A DNA stretch of 64,000 nt from Terribacillus halophilus (GCF_900162685.1 NZ_LT727826.1:1-64000), one strand, 5' to 3'. Positions 9,639 through 18,445 are shown, counted from the first letter of the stretch. The notes: generated by a model from the letters alone, not told the origin. Numbers and translations are program-made.

Positions 9639-11108
9639 ATGACAAGACCTGTACGTGTAAGATATGCGCCAAGCCCGACTGGCCATTTGCATATTGGAAA
9701 TGCACGAACTGCACTATTTAATTATTTATATGCACGCCATCATGATGGCAAATTTATCGTCCGCACAGAAGATACCGACCAAAAGCGTAATGTAGAAGGC
9801 GGAGAAGAAAGTCAGTTCAGCTATTTGAAATGGCTCGGAATTAAATGGGACGAAGGTGCGGACATCGGCGGTGAATACGGCCCTTACCGCCAATTAGAGC
9901 GTCTGGACATTTATCAAAAATATGTAGATGAGCTGCTTGATCGCGGACTTGCTTATAAATGTTATGTAACAGAAGAGGAATTAGAAAAAGAGCGCGAAGA
10001 GCAAAAGGCGAATGGACAAGTACCGAAATATTCAGGTGCGCACCGTGATTTGACACCGGAACAGCAAGCGGCGTTTGAGGAAGAAGGCAGACAGCCGAGT
10101 ATTCGTTTCCGAGTACCACAAAATAAAACGTATAAGTTCCAAGACATCGTACGTGATGAAATTAGCTTCGAGTCAAGTGATTTTGGCGATTGGGTTATTG
10201 TGAAAAAGAATGGTATCCCAACGTATAACTTCGCTGTTGCAGTTGATGATCACTTGATGGAGATTTCACATATCCTTCGCGGGGAAGAGCATATCTCCAA
10301 CACACCGAAGCAGCTGATGATCTATGAAGCATTCGGCTGGGAGCCGCCGCAGTTTGGTCATATGACGTTAATTCTAAACGAAAACCGCAAAAAGCTTTCC
10401 AAGCGGGATGAGCATATCCTTCAGTTCATCGAGCAATATAAAAACCTAGGCTACTTGCCAGAAGCGATGTTCAACTTTATTAGTCTTCTTGGCTGGTCTC
10501 CAGTCGGTGAAGAAGAGATTTTCTCTAAAGAAGAGATTATTAATATTTTTGACCCGAACCGTCTTTCTACTTCTGCAGCAATCTTTGATCCGCAGAAGCT
10601 AAAATGGATGAACAATCAATACATCAAGTCTGAAGATGCAGGCCGCATTGAGAAACTGACTTTGCCGCATTTGATTCAGGCGGGCAAGCTGCCAGAGAAC
10701 ATGGAAAATTCTCGTCGTGATTGGGCTGCGGAGCTTATTGCGTTATATAAAGATCAGTTGAACTATGGAGCGGAAATTGTTGAATTGACAGAGCTATTCT
10801 TCCAAGAAGAGATTTCTTATGATGAAGAAGCAATGGCAGTTCTGGAAGATGAACAAGTACCAGAGGTGTTGAAAGCCTTCTCCGAACAACTGACAGCATT
10901 GGAAGCATTCGAGCCGGATGCGATTAAAGGTGCAATCAAAGCAACGCAAAAGCAGACAGGTCAAAAGGGTAAGAAACTCTTCATGCCAATTCGTGTGGCA
11001 ACGACAGGCTTCACACATGGTCCGGAGCTTCCGAACTCTATTCATCTGCTTGGTGAAAACGTAGTCCAAAGCCGCCTTCGTGCTGCGATTGATCAGCTGA
11101 CAAAGTAA
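9639..11108 (+). CDS. gltX: glutamyl-tRNA synthetase
   Basis: 489-residue class I aminoacyl-tRNA synthetase. The HIGH-type motif [13 protein letters not shown] lies at residues 11-23 and the KMSKS equivalent is KLSKRDE around 253. The C-terminal helical anticodon-binding domain is complete. In Bacillaceae without GlnRS this enzyme also charges tRNA-Gln with glutamate for later amidation by GatCAB, which is general family knowledge and not visible here. AAAGGGAG precedes the ATG. A T-box leader for cysE starts immediately after the gene. Confidence 0.96.
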   Translation: MTRPVRVRYAPSPTGHLHIGNARTALFNYLYARHHDGKFIVRTEDTDQKRNVEGGEESQFSYLKWLGIKWDEGADIGGEYGPYRQLERLDIYQKYVDELLDRGLAYKCYVTEEELEKEREEQKANGQVPKYSGAHRDLTPEQQAAFEEEGRQPSIRFRVPQNKTYKFQDIVRDEISFESSDFGDWVIVKKNGIPTYNFAVAVDDHLMEISHILRGEEHISNTPKQLMIYEAFGWEPPQFGHMTLILNENRKKLSKRDEHILQFIEQYKNLGYLPEAMFNFISLLGWSPVGEEEIFSKEEIINIFDPNRLSTSAAIFDPQKLKWMNNQYIKSEDAGRIEKLTLPHLIQAGKLPENMENSRRDWAAELIALYKDQLNYGAEIVELTELFFQEEISYDEEAMAVLEDEQVPEVLKAFSEQLTALEAFEPDAIKGAIKATQKQTGQKGKKLFMPIRVATTGFTHGPELPNSIHLLGENVVQSRLRAAIDQLTK

Positions 11109-11112
11109 AACA

Positions 11113-11141
11113 TTCACATTTCGACTGAAATATAATATAGT
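11113..11141 (+). promoter_or_regulatory. probable promoter of the cysE T-box operon
   Basis: TTCACA (11113-11118), a 17-nt spacer and TATAGT (11136-11141), each one base from consensus, are placed about 20 nt before the T-box stem I. A TATAAT at 11131 lacks a matched -35. Confidence 0.5.
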
Positions 11142-11160
11142 AATACTACACATTCGAACG

Positions 11161-11393
11161 TAGAAGAGGAGAAGTACGTATCTGTCTTTCCATTCAGAGA
11201 GAGCCGCATATGCTGCGAGCGGCTTTGGAAAGTTTTTGCGGAAATGCACCTCGGAGTCTTTTGCCGAACTAATAGTAGGCCAAAGCGGTTCTCACCGTTA
11301 TCTGAGTGAAGCTGGGGAAGTCTGTCAGACTCGCCCAAATAGAGTGGAACCGCGCAAAAAGCGTCTCTGTCATTGTACAGAGGCGCTTTTTTT
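11161..11393 (+). promoter_or_regulatory. T-box riboswitch, cysteine-specific
   Basis: A tRNA-sensing leader ahead of cysE-cysS. The AGTA (11173-11176) and GAA (11241-11243) elements form the conserved loop of stem I; the candidate specifier TGC (11245-11247) reads a Cys codon. The T-box sequence AGAGTGGAACCGCG spans 11341-11354, and a terminator stem (11357-11370 with 11377-11390) with T run follows. Uncharged tRNA-Cys should stabilise the antiterminator and turn on cysteine synthesis and charging together. Confidence 0.93.
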
Positions 11394-11425
11394 GTGGAAC
11401 GAAGAAAGCGGAAAGGAAGGGGAAA

Positions 11426-12094
11426 ATGGGATTTTTTAAAATGCTGAAAGAGGATGTTACGGTTGTTTTTGACCAAGATCCAGCGGCTCGTTCTTATCTG
11501 GAAGTTATCCTAACATACTCTGGTCTGCACGCCATCTGGTCACATCGATTTGCGCACCAATTGTATAAGCATAAATTCTATTTCCTTGCCCGCGTTGTTT
11601 CACAAGTAAGTCGTTTTTTCACTGGTATCGAAATCCATCCTGGAGCAACAATCGGCCATCGATTCTTCATTGACCACGGAATGGGTGTCGTCATCGGAGA
11701 AACCTGTGAGATAGGTAATGATGTGACGATATTCCAAGGTGTGACGCTAGGAGGTACTGGGAAGGAAAAGGGAAAACGTCATCCAACAGTGAAAGATAAC
11801 GCACTTATTGCGACGGGTGCAAAAGTTCTTGGTTCCATCACAATAGGAGCCAATTCAAAAATAGGAGCAGGGTCCGTCGTCCTGCATGATGTACCAGACT
11901 GTTCAACCGTAGTCGGTATTCCCGGCCGCGTCGTCATTAAGGATGGAGAGCGTGTCAGAAGAGATTTGGACCATCAGGACTTACCGGATCCAATTGCGGA
12001 GAAACTAAAGCAAATGGACCAGGATATAAAAGAATTGCAGCGGGAATTAGCTGCAGCTAAAGGAGAGAAGCAGCATGTCGGTAAAAATTTATAA
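11426..12094 (+). CDS. cysE: serine O-acetyltransferase
   Basis: 222 residues. CysE acetylates serine with acetyl-CoA, the first committed step of cysteine synthesis. The C-terminal left-handed beta-helix is evident from hexapeptide repeats and the catalytic-region segments [23 protein letters not shown] and [19 protein letters not shown]. The start at 11426 follows GGAAGGGG and excludes an upstream in-frame extension that lies inside the T-box terminator. It is shorter than the enterobacterial enzyme, as usual in Bacillus. Its end overlaps cysS by 20 nt. Confidence 0.95.
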   Translation: MGFFKMLKEDVTVVFDQDPAARSYLEVILTYSGLHAIWSHRFAHQLYKHKFYFLARVVSQVSRFFTGIEIHPGATIGHRFFIDHGMGVVIGETCEIGNDVTIFQGVTLGGTGKEKGKRHPTVKDNALIATGAKVLGSITIGANSKIGAGSVVLHDVPDCSTVVGIPGRVVIKDGERVRRDLDHQDLPDPIAEKLKQMDQDIKELQRELAAAKGEKQHVGKNL

Positions 12095-13475
12095 TACATT
12101 AAGCCGAAAGAAGGAACCGTTTGTCCCACTTGAAGAAGGAAAAGTAAGTATGTATGTATGCGGACCTACTGTATATAACTACATTCACATTGGGAATGCC
12201 AGACCGCCAATTGTATTTGATACAGTCCGCCGTTACTTAGAATATCGCGGCTATGAAGTTAAATACGTTATGAATTTCACCGATGTTGACGATAAAATCA
12301 TTAACGCAGCAAAGGAAATGGACGAAGATGTTTATGCGGTGGCAGAGAAATTCATTCAAGCTTACAAAGAAGATACATCGGCGCTAGGTGTGAAAGAGGG
12401 GGCGCTGCATCCGCGCGTAACGGAGAGCATGGAAGAGATTATCGATTTTGTTCAAGGTTTAATTGATAACGGTCATGCGTATGTTTCAGAAGGAGATGTA
12501 TACTTCCGCACACGAAGCTTCGATGGCTACGGAAAGCTGTCTCACCAACCTATTGATGAGCTTCGCTCCGGAGCACGCATTCGCGTTGGCGAACAAAAAG
12601 ATGATCCGCTTGATTTTGCATTATGGAAAAATGCAAAGCCGGGAGAGATTTCCTGGGAAACGCCTTGGGGACACGGTCGTCCTGGCTGGCATATTGAATG
12701 CTCGGCAATGGTGAAAAAACACCTCGGGGATACCATTGATATTCATGCAGGCGGTCAAGACCTTACTTTTCCGCACCATGAGAACGAGATTGCCCAATCG
12801 GAAGCACTCAATGGGAAATCATTTGCGAACTACTGGATGCATAACGGCCATATAAATATTGATAACGAAAAAATGTCCAAATCACTTGGGAACTTCATTC
12901 TTGCGCATGATCTGATTAAGAAGCACGATCCGCAAGTGCTGCGTTTCTTCATGCTGAGTGTGCACTACCGCAACCCAATCAATTTCACGGATGAACTTCT
13001 GGAAAGTGCAAAAACAGGGCTTGCACGAATCAAGAATGCGTATGATAACCTGCAGCATCGTAAAGCTGCAAGCACAAATCATGATAGCAATGAAGATCGT
13101 GCTTTGGAATTGATCCAGCAGCTTGTATCTCGATTCGAACATGAAATGGATGATGACTTCAATACAGCCAATGCTGTTTCTGTACTGTTCGATCTTGCTA
13201 AAGAGGCGAATGTGTACTTACAGCAAGAACAAACATCTGAGCAGGTAATTGATGCATTCACAAAAGCATATGAGGAACTTGGCGGTGTGCTTGGAATTGT
13301 ATTCACTGCAGAAGAAGAATTACTAGATGATGAAATCGAAGGCTTGCTCACGCAGCGAGTTGAAGCGCGTAAAAGTCGGGACTTCCAGGAAGCTGATCGA
13401 ATTCGCGACCTGCTGAAGGAGAAAAACATCATCCTCGAGGATACGCCCCAAGGTACACGCTGGAAAAGAGGGTAA
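12075..13475 (+). CDS. cysS: cysteinyl-tRNA synthetase
   Basis: 466-residue class I synthetase. The HIGH-type motif is YIHIGNARP (near 31-40), the zinc-site cysteines and histidines include [10 protein letters not shown] and HIECSAM, and KMSKSLGNF lies around residue 266. The gene begins within the last 20 bases of cysE, so the two are translationally close and share T-box control by tRNA-Cys. Length is the Bacillus norm. mrnC follows after three bases. Confidence 0.97.
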   Translation: MSVKIYNTLSRKKEPFVPLEEGKVSMYVCGPTVYNYIHIGNARPPIVFDTVRRYLEYRGYEVKYVMNFTDVDDKIINAAKEMDEDVYAVAEKFIQAYKEDTSALGVKEGALHPRVTESMEEIIDFVQGLIDNGHAYVSEGDVYFRTRSFDGYGKLSHQPIDELRSGARIRVGEQKDDPLDFALWKNAKPGEISWETPWGHGRPGWHIECSAMVKKHLGDTIDIHAGGQDLTFPHHENEIAQSEALNGKSFANYWMHNGHINIDNEKMSKSLGNFILAHDLIKKHDPQVLRFFMLSVHYRNPINFTDELLESAKTGLARIKNAYDNLQHRKAASTNHDSNEDRALELIQQLVSRFEHEMDDDFNTANAVSVLFDLAKEANVYLQQEQTSEQVIDAFTKAYEELGGVLGIVFTAEEELLDDEIEGLLTQRVEARKSRDFQEADRIRDLLKEKNIILEDTPQGTRWKRG

Positions 13476-13478
13476 GGC

Positions 13479-13883
13479 ATGAACGTGAAACAAACGAAAA
13501 GTCTAGCGCTCGCCTATATGGGAGACGCTGTATATGAAATCTATGTCCGCCGGCATCTTCTTCAGAAAGGAGAGGTCAAGCCGAATCAGCTGCATCATGC
13601 AGCTGTCACCTTCGTTTCCGCTAAGTCGCAAGCGAGGGTGATTCGGCATTGGCTGGAGCAGGACATGCTGTCAGAGGAAGAACAGGGTGTTGTGCGGAGA
13701 GGGCGTAATGCTAAATCCGGCACTGTTCCTAAAAATACAGATGTTCAGACGTATCGATATAGTACAGGATTTGAGGCGTTAATCGGCTATCACTATTTGC
13801 TGGAAGATACCGATCGGCTCGAATTTCTTGTACAAGCAGCTATTAACCACGTAGAAGAGAGGAGACAGCAGCATGGCAGATGA
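13479..13883 (+). CDS. mrnC: Mini-ribonuclease III
   Basis: 134-residue RNase III catalytic domain without the dsRNA-binding domain. The hallmark [14 protein letters not shown] (residues 10-23) carries the conserved acidic residue of the active site, and the C-terminal part has [16 protein letters not shown]. In B. subtilis MrnC matures 23S rRNA with ribosomal protein L3. It sits 3 nt after cysS and overlaps rlmB by 11 nt, a conserved arrangement of two rRNA maturation genes. Confidence 0.95.
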   Translation: MNVKQTKSLALAYMGDAVYEIYVRRHLLQKGEVKPNQLHHAAVTFVSAKSQARVIRHWLEQDMLSEEEQGVVRRGRNAKSGTVPKNTDVQTYRYSTGFEALIGYHYLLEDTDRLEFLVQAAINHVEERRQQHGR

Positions 13884-14616
13884 ATGGATAATCGGGAAGA
13901 ATCCCGTAACAGAAGCACTACGCTCAGGCCGGTCTATCAACAAGATTATGGTTTCAGAGCACTTGCAGCCAAAAACATGGCAGTCAATACAAGAACTTGC
14001 TAAAGCTAGCGGCACGATTGTGCAAAAAGTACCGAAACGGAAATTGGATCAGCTTATTGAGGGAAGCCATCAAGGAATTGTTGCATCTGTAGCGGCGTAT
14101 GAATACAGCACAGTCGACGACTTGTTCCGTGTAGCAGAGGAAAGAGGAGAGGAACCGTTCTTCATTATTTTGGATGAAATGGAGGACCCGCATAATCTCG
14201 GCTCCATTTTGCGTACAGCAGATTCTGTCGGAGCACATGGTGTTATTATTCCGAAGAGACGTTCGGTCAGTTTAACAGCTACAGTAGCCAAAACCTCTGC
14301 CGGAGCAATAGAATATATTCCGGTCGCACGAGTGACAAATTTGGCTAAGACCATTGATGAACTGAAGGAGCGGAATGTGTGGATTGCTGGCACAGCAGCA
14401 GAAGGGGCAATTGATTACCGACGTCTTGATGCTGTCGGAGCAATCGGTCTTGTGATCGGCAATGAAGGAAAAGGCATTAGCCGACTTGTTCGGGAGAAAT
14501 GTGACTGGACAGTTGCCCTCCCAATGAAAGGCAGGGTTACTTCTCTTAACGCCAGTGTTGCAGCAAGCCTGCTTATGTATGAAGTTCATCGTCAGCGTTA
14601 TCCGTTAGGAGAATAG
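13873..14616 (+). CDS. rlmB: RlmB-type 23S rRNA 2'-O-methyltransferase (TrmH/SpoU family)
   Basis: 247 residues. The N-terminal substrate-binding domain ([11 protein letters not shown]) is followed by a SpoU methyltransferase with the three family motifs: motif 1 [13 protein letters not shown] (near 103), motif 2 [16 protein letters not shown] (near 190) and motif 3 [17 protein letters not shown] (near 216), which form the knotted S-adenosylmethionine site. The family methylates G2251 of 23S rRNA. Start ATG at 13873 overlaps mrnC; the next gene starts 2 nt after its stop codon. Confidence 0.94.
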   Translation: MADEWIIGKNPVTEALRSGRSINKIMVSEHLQPKTWQSIQELAKASGTIVQKVPKRKLDQLIEGSHQGIVASVAAYEYSTVDDLFRVAEERGEEPFFIILDEMEDPHNLGSILRTADSVGAHGVIIPKRRSVSLTATVAKTSAGAIEYIPVARVTNLAKTIDELKERNVWIAGTAAEGAIDYRRLDAVGAIGLVIGNEGKGISRLVREKCDWTVALPMKGRVTSLNASVAASLLMYEVHRQRYPLGE

Positions 14617-14618
14617 AG

Positions 14619-15128
14619 ATGGATATCTTAGTGGTCGATGGCTATAACGTCATTGGTGCATGGGATGAACTGCACGCACTCCGCGATAAGGATTTTGAAC
14701 AATCCCGCCAGATTTTAATAGAGAAGCTGGCCGAGTACCAAGCATACACAGGTCATCGAGTCATTGTCGTATTTGACGCTTACCATGTGAGAGGTTTGGA
14801 GAAAAAATACGAAAACTTTAAAGTAGAAGTTGTTTATACAAAAGAAAAAGAGACAGCTGATGACCGTATCGAAAAACTGATTAAAACGTTGAAAAATGTC
14901 AAGACACAAGTTTACGTTGCAACAAGCGATTATGCAGAACAGCGTACTATATTTGGGCAAGGTGCACTTCGTAAATCATCTCGGGAACTATATCTGGAAA
15001 TCAAGCAAATTGAGCGGGAAATTGACCAGGAGATAGAGGGATACAATACTCGACATTTTCTACCAAAAATCCCTCTAAAACCTGAAGTGCGGGATACACT
15101 CGAAGCTTGGCGCAGAAGGAAGAAATAA
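14619..15128 (+). CDS. rae1: Rae1/YacP, NYN-domain ribosome-associated endoribonuclease
   Basis: 169-residue NYN (PIN-like) nuclease. The acidic residues typical of the active site appear in LVVDGYNVIGAW (residues 4-15), VIVVFDAY (near 48) and ETADDRIEKLI (near 79). In B. subtilis the orthologue Rae1 enters the ribosomal A site and cleaves certain mRNAs in a translation-dependent manner. AGGAG lies just before the ATG. It is the last gene of the cysE operon before the sigH promoter; no clear terminator is visible between them. Confidence 0.92.
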   Translation: MDILVVDGYNVIGAWDELHALRDKDFEQSRQILIEKLAEYQAYTGHRVIVVFDAYHVRGLEKKYENFKVEVVYTKEKETADDRIEKLIKTLKNVKTQVYVATSDYAEQRTIFGQGALRKSSRELYLEIKQIEREIDQEIEGYNTRHFLPKIPLKPEVRDTLEAWRRRKK

Positions 15129-15141
15129 CCAAAGTAGTATA

Positions 15142-15170
15142 TTGACGGTTATTTGGACCGACTGTATAAT
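15142..15170 (+). promoter_or_regulatory. SigA promoter of sigH
   Basis: TTGACG (15142-15147), 17-nt spacer, perfect TATAAT (15165-15170). In B. subtilis the sigH promoter is repressed by AbrB; no specific AbrB site can be recognised by eye. Confidence 0.88.
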
Positions 15171-15215
15171 GACCCTAATGTACTCGCGGTATATATGGTC
15201 AGGGGGAATCCTTAA

Positions 15216-15866
15216 GTGACAATTGTCAAGCATCGGACGGAAGACCAAGATTATGCAGTGATGGAAGATAGTGCACTTGTAGATTTAGTTAAAGCAGGAC
15301 GCGTTGATGCCCTAGATTTTCTGATTAACAAGTATCGAAATTTTGTCAGAGCAAAAGCTCGTACGTATTTTCTGATTGGAGCCGACCGGGAAGACATTGT
15401 GCAAGAAGGTATGATTGGTCTGTACAAGGCCATCCGTGATTTTAACGGGGAAAAGCTAGCCTCATTTAAAGCATTTGCTGAACTGTGTGTGACAAGACAG
15501 ATTATCACAGCAATTAAGACAGCAACAAGACAAAAGCATATTCCGCTCAATTCATATGTATCGCTGGACAAGCCTATTTATGATGAGGAGTCGGACAGGA
15601 CATTGCTTGATATCATTGTCAGTTCCAAAGCGGGTGATCCGCAAGACGTCCTTATCAATCAGGAGCGCTTCCTTGATATGGAGGAGAAGATGGCGCAGCT
15701 GCTCAGTGAATTGGAAAGACAGGTGCTAGCCCTTTACTTGGATGGCAGATCTTATCAAGAGATTTCTGAGGAATTGAAGCGGCACGTCAAATCGATAGAT
15801 AATGCACTTCAGCGAGTGAAGCGGAAGTTAGAGCGTTATCTTGAAATCAGCGAAGTGACACTATAA
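15216..15866 (+). CDS. sigH: SigH, RNA polymerase sigma-H factor
   Basis: 216-residue sigma factor for the transition to stationary phase and entry into sporulation. Region 2 is complete (NKYRNFVRAKARTYFLIGADREDIVQEGMIGL segment, residues 37-68), as is the region 4 helix-turn-helix (SYQEISEELKRHVKSIDNALQR). The GTG start at 15216 follows AGGGGG by 9 nt. The first 20 residues diverge from B. subtilis, as is common. It has its own promoter and is followed within 10 nt by the promoter for rpmGB. Confidence 0.95.
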   Translation: MTIVKHRTEDQDYAVMEDSALVDLVKAGRVDALDFLINKYRNFVRAKARTYFLIGADREDIVQEGMIGLYKAIRDFNGEKLASFKAFAELCVTRQIITAIKTATRQKHIPLNSYVSLDKPIYDEESDRTLLDIIVSSKAGDPQDVLINQERFLDMEEKMAQLLSELERQVLALYLDGRSYQEISEELKRHVKSIDNALQRVKRKLERYLEISEVTL

Positions 15867-15872
15867 GCTCCG

Positions 15873-15901
15873 TTGACAAGCCATTTTAAGCGTGCTACAG
15901 T
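15873..15901 (+). promoter_or_regulatory. strong extended -10 promoter of rpmGB-secE
   Basis: Perfect TTGACA (15873-15878), 17-nt spacer and TACAGT (15896-15901) preceded by TGC. The predicted transcript starts near 15908, which excludes the in-frame ATG at 15906 as the rpmGB start. Confidence 0.82.
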
Positions 15902-15938
15902 AAAAATGTGTCAAAATTACCCGAAGAGGGTGGAAATA

Positions 15939-16085
15939 CTGCGTAAAACAGTTACATTAGCGTGCTCGGAATGCTTGAGTCGCAATTATTCAACAGCAAA
16001 GAATGCAAATCAAACACAGCGATTAGAGACGAATAAATTCTGCAAACGATGCGACAAGCATACAGTCCATCGGGAGACGAAATAG
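15939..16085 (+). CDS. rpmGB: ribosomal protein L33 (CTG start likely)
   Basis: 48-residue bL33 with two zinc-ribbon pairs, CSEC and CKRC, and the family frame RKTVTLAC...RNYSTAKN...HTVHRETK. The protein aligns with other L33 proteins only if it begins at the CTG at 15939, 5 nt after AGAGGGTGG. In-frame alternatives are GTG at 15930, which overlaps that ribosome-binding site, and ATG at 15906, which falls before the predicted transcription start. Cotranscribed with secE 38 nt downstream. The identity is sure; the start codon is less so. Confidence 0.9.
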   Translation: MRKTVTLACSECLSRNYSTAKNANQTQRLETNKFCKRCDKHTVHRETK

Positions 16086-16123
16086 ACATCAATGCCTGTC
16101 GGCGAAAGTTTGGGGGTAGTACC

Positions 16124-16300
16124 ATGAATCCTGTTACGTTTTTGAGAAATGTATCAAAAGAGATGAAGAAGGTCAGCTGGCCAACCGGTAAGGAATTATT
16201 CCGTTATACAATTGTGACTGTCCTGACAGTCGCATTCACAGCTATATTTTTCGGTTTGGTCGATTTTGGGATCTCTGAGCTCTTAAATTTATTCTTTTGA
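16124..16300 (+). CDS. secE: SecE, preprotein translocase subunit
   Basis: 58-residue single-span SecE of the Gram-positive type. The amphipathic segment VSKEMKKVSWPTGKEL (residues 9-24) is the conserved cytoplasmic part and is followed by one transmembrane helix (TIVTVLTVAFTAIFFGLV). It clamps SecY (encoded near 43 kb) in the translocon. ATG at 16124 follows TTGGGGGTAG; the longer in-frame extension to 16049 lacks a ribosome-binding site and overlaps rpmGB. Confidence 0.95.
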   Translation: MNPVTFLRNVSKEMKKVSWPTGKELFRYTIVTVLTVAFTAIFFGLVDFGISELLNLFF

Positions 16301-16327
16301 ATAATACCCACTAATATATGCTATAAT
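16297..16327 (+). promoter_or_regulatory. promoter between secE and nusG
   Basis: Perfect TATAAT (16322-16327) preceded by TGC (extended -10), with TTGAAT (16297-16302) 19 nt upstream. A terminator hairpin begins only about 17 nt after the predicted transcription start. Confidence 0.6.
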
Positions 16328-16350
16328 GATATTAAATATTGCTCGCAGCG

Positions 16351-16378
16351 AAAAACCCGTTTATATACGGGTTTTTTA
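16351..16378 (+). terminator. terminator or attenuator ahead of nusG
   Basis: AAAAACCCGT (16351-16360) pairs with ACGGGTTTTT (16367-16376), followed by T. It may end the rpmGB-secE transcript, but it also lies downstream of the promoter at 16297-16327, so it could attenuate nusG transcription. Confidence 0.82.
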
Positions 16379-16420
16379 AATTGGACTTTTTGCTTCAGCA
16401 TTTGCAATAACTAAGAACCA

Positions 16421-16453
16421 AAGGGAGGGAAGGACAAGCGCTTGTCCTGACAC
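16421..16453 (+). promoter_or_regulatory. nusG ribosome-binding site with intervening palindrome
   Basis: The only good Shine-Dalgarno sequence, AAGGGAGGGA (16421-16430), is 23 nt from the ATG. The gap holds the perfect palindrome AGGACAAGCGCTTGTCCT (16431-16448) and GACAC. Folding the palindrome into a 7-bp hairpin would reduce the effective spacing to about 5 nt, a normal value. Confidence 0.7.
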
Positions 16454-16987
16454 ATGGAAAAAAGATGGTATGTCGTACACACCTATTCTGGGTATGAAAA
16501 TAAAGTAAAGGCCAACTTGGAGAAGAGACTCGATTCTATGGGAATGGAAGATAAAATCTTCCGCGTCGTCGTTCCAGAAGATGAAGAAACGGAAATCAAG
16601 AACGGCAAACGCAAAACATCGATGAAAAAGGTTTTCCCAGGTTATGTTTTGACTGAGATGGTCATGACAGATGACTCATGGTACGTGGTGCGGAATACAC
16701 CTGGCGTAACAGGTTTCGTTGGCTCAACAGGTTCCGGTTCTAAGCCGACGCCGCTATTAGAAGAAGAAGTAGAAGTTATTCTTAAACGGATGGGTATGGA
16801 AGAGGCACTTACAGATTTCGATTTCGAAGAGAAAGAAAGTGTTCGTGTCACGGATGGTCCGTTCAATGACTTTACAGGAACAATTGAACATATTGATATG
16901 GATAAACAGAAAGTCAAAGTCCATGTGAATATGTTTGGAAGAGAAACACCAGTTGAACTTGACTTCTCACAGATTGAGAAAATATAA
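16454..16987 (+). CDS. nusG: NusG, transcription elongation factor
   Basis: 177-residue NusG. The NGN domain starts RWYVVHTYSGYENKVK (residues 4-19) and includes the RNA polymerase-contacting region with the motif FPGYV (near 61); the C-terminal KOW domain has VRVTDGPFNDFTGTIEHID (about 123-142). NusG binds RNA polymerase, affects pausing and can contact the ribosome. Translation start ATG at 16454 depends on an unusual distant ribosome-binding site. The L11 promoter follows, so nusG is between two promoters. Confidence 0.96.
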   Translation: MEKRWYVVHTYSGYENKVKANLEKRLDSMGMEDKIFRVVVPEDEETEIKNGKRKTSMKKVFPGYVLTEMVMTDDSWYVVRNTPGVTGFVGSTGSGSKPTPLLEEEVEVILKRMGMEEALTDFDFEEKESVRVTDGPFNDFTGTIEHIDMDKQKVKVHVNMFGRETPVELDFSQIEKI

Positions 16988-17019
16988 TTCCCTTATCCGG
17001 AATTTATCTGGAAGGCCTC

Positions 17020-17048
17020 TTGCATTGTTTATGGATAAATGCTAGAAT
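17020..17048 (+). promoter_or_regulatory. extended -10 promoter of rplK-rplA
   Basis: TTGCAT (17020-17025), 17-nt spacer, TAGAAT (17043-17048) preceded by TGC. It leaves a roughly 105-nt leader before rplK. TATACT at 17071 has no matching -35. Confidence 0.72.
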
Positions 17049-17103
17049 CTTAATGTTAATGACTATAGTGTATACTATCTATAGCTATATACAGACATGT
17101 TGA

Positions 17104-17132
17104 GTGGGAGGGTGACAAGCCCTATTACCACA
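17104..17132 (+). promoter_or_regulatory. candidate leader motif upstream of rplK
   Basis: GTGGGAGG (17104-17111) and ACCACA (17127-17132) can pair through GTGG/CCAC around a GGG...CCC segment. The same pair of words recurs upstream of rplA (17700-17726). It may be a control site for L1, but the sequence alone does not prove this. Confidence 0.4.
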
Positions 17133-17157
17133 TCACGGACTTAAGGAGGTGTGTCTC

Positions 17158-17583
17158 GTGGCTAAAAAAGTAATCAAAGTTGTAAAATTGCAGATCCCTG
17201 CAGCTAAAGCAAATCCAGCTCCACCAGTAGGACCGGCATTAGGTCAAGCAGGTGTGAACATCATGGGATTCTGTAAGGAATTTAACGCCCGCACGCAAGA
17301 GCAAGCTGGCTTGATCATTCCAGTTGAAATCACGGTATTCGAAGACCGTTCATTTACATTCATCACTAAAACTCCGCCTGCTGCAGTCTTGCTTAAGAAA
17401 GCAGCTGGTATCGAATCAGGATCAGGTGAACCGAACCGCAACAAAGTTGCTACGGTTAAACGCGATAAAGTACAAGAAATCGCTGAATCTAAAATGCCTG
17501 ACTTGAATGCTGCAAGTGTTGAAGCAGCAATGCGTATGGTTGAAGGTACTGCTCGCAGTATGGGAATTGTCATCGAAGACTAA
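17158..17583 (+). CDS. rplK: ribosomal protein L11
   Basis: 141-residue uL11. It forms the GTPase-associated centre with 23S rRNA helices 43-44 and supports the stringent factor RelA. The N-terminal [22 protein letters not shown] (first half shown) is the proline-rich hinge and domain that thiostrepton contacts. GTG at 17158 follows AAGGAGGTG; an in-frame GTG at 17149 lies within that site and is rejected. First gene of the L11-L1 pair, with a promoter and leader upstream. Confidence 0.97.
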   Translation: MAKKVIKVVKLQIPAAKANPAPPVGPALGQAGVNIMGFCKEFNARTQEQAGLIIPVEITVFEDRSFTFITKTPPAAVLLKKAAGIESGSGEPNRNKVATVKRDKVQEIAESKMPDLNAASVEAAMRMVEGTARSMGIVIED

Positions 17584-17654
17584 TTCTGTTTCAATCAAGG
17601 AAAATGACGAGGTTGCGTGAATGGAGGATACCATTTCGCAGCCTTTTTAAAAGC

Positions 17655-17726
17655 CGGCATTTCCGGCAATAGCGGGCTTTGTCCGCTCCGCTTTAACAAG
17701 TGGGAGGTCCTACCGTTAAAACCACA
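17655..17726 (+). promoter_or_regulatory. leader between rplK and rplA with shared blocks
   Basis: Contains CGGCATTTCCGGCAAT (17655-17670), able to form a small GCCGG/CCGGC hairpin and repeated exactly in the rpoB leader (20766-20781). It also has the GTGGGAGG (17700-17707) and ACCACA (17721-17726) words also found ahead of rplK. Function unknown. Confidence 0.45.
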
Positions 17727-17745
17727 ATCCGAGGAGGAAAAGGAA

Positions 17746-18438
17746 ATGGCTGTAAAAAGCAAAAAGAAACAAGAAGCAATTAAGCTTGTTGATCGTACAC
17801 AGCTGTACGAAGTAAAAGAAGCTGTTGAACTTGTCAAAAAGACAGCAACTGCTAAATTTGATGAAACAATTGAAGCTGCTTTCCGTTTGGGCGTAGACCC
17901 TAAGAAAGCTGACCAACAAATTCGTGGAGCTATGGTATTGCCGCATGGTACTGGTAAATCTCAGCGCGTATTAGTATTCGCTAAAGGTGATAAAGCAAAA
18001 GAAGCGGAAGCTGCTGGAGCTGACTTCGTTGGCGAACAAGATCTAATCGCAAAAATCAATGGAGGCTGGTTCGAGTTTGACGTAATCGTTGCAACTCCGG
18101 ACATGATGGCTGAAGTTGGTAAATTGGGTCGTGTACTAGGACCAAAAGGTCTAATGCCTAACCCGAAAACTGGCACAGTTACTTTCGACGTGACAAAAGC
18201 TATCCAGGAAATCAAAGCTGGTAAAGTTGAGTACCGCGTTGACAAGCAATCTAACGTTCATGTACCAATCGGTAAAGCTTCCTTCTCTCAAGAGAAATTG
18301 GAAGAAAACCTTGTTGCATTAATTGAACAGCTAGTTAAAGTTAAACCACAAGCTTCCAAAGGCCTTTACATGAAGAATGCAGCAGTTGCATCTACTATGG
18401 GTCCTGGAATCAAAGTTGACGTGTCTCCTTTCCGTTAA
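17746..18438 (+). CDS. rplA: ribosomal protein L1
   Basis: 230-residue uL1, which forms the mobile L1 stalk that guides deacylated tRNA out of the E site and can repress its own mRNA in many bacteria. The family signature [18 protein letters not shown] lies near residues 125-142. Start ATG at 17746 follows GAGGAGGAAAAGG; the 43-codon in-frame upstream extension has no homology to L1 and is leader sequence. Followed by the rplJ promoter. Confidence 0.97.
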   Translation: MAVKSKKKQEAIKLVDRTQLYEVKEAVELVKKTATAKFDETIEAAFRLGVDPKKADQQIRGAMVLPHGTGKSQRVLVFAKGDKAKEAEAAGADFVGEQDLIAKINGGWFEFDVIVATPDMMAEVGKLGRVLGPKGLMPNPKTGTVTFDVTKAIQEIKAGKVEYRVDKQSNVHVPIGKASFSQEKLEENLVALIEQLVKVKPQASKGLYMKNAAVASTMGPGIKVDVSPFR

Positions 18439-18445
18439 TCGTCTA

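Noticed and set aside
11306-11425. Extension of cysE into the T-box
   Set aside because: It would translate the terminator and antiterminator; the standard protein start has its own GGAAGGGG site.
15906-15938. ATG start for rpmGB at 15906
   Set aside because: It lies at the predicted transcription start of the strong promoter and adds 11 residues not found in L33 proteins.
17617-17745. 43-codon in-frame extension of rplA
   Set aside because: It has no similarity to L1, includes leader structure and a repeated block, and the good ribosome-binding site lies before the ATG at 17746.
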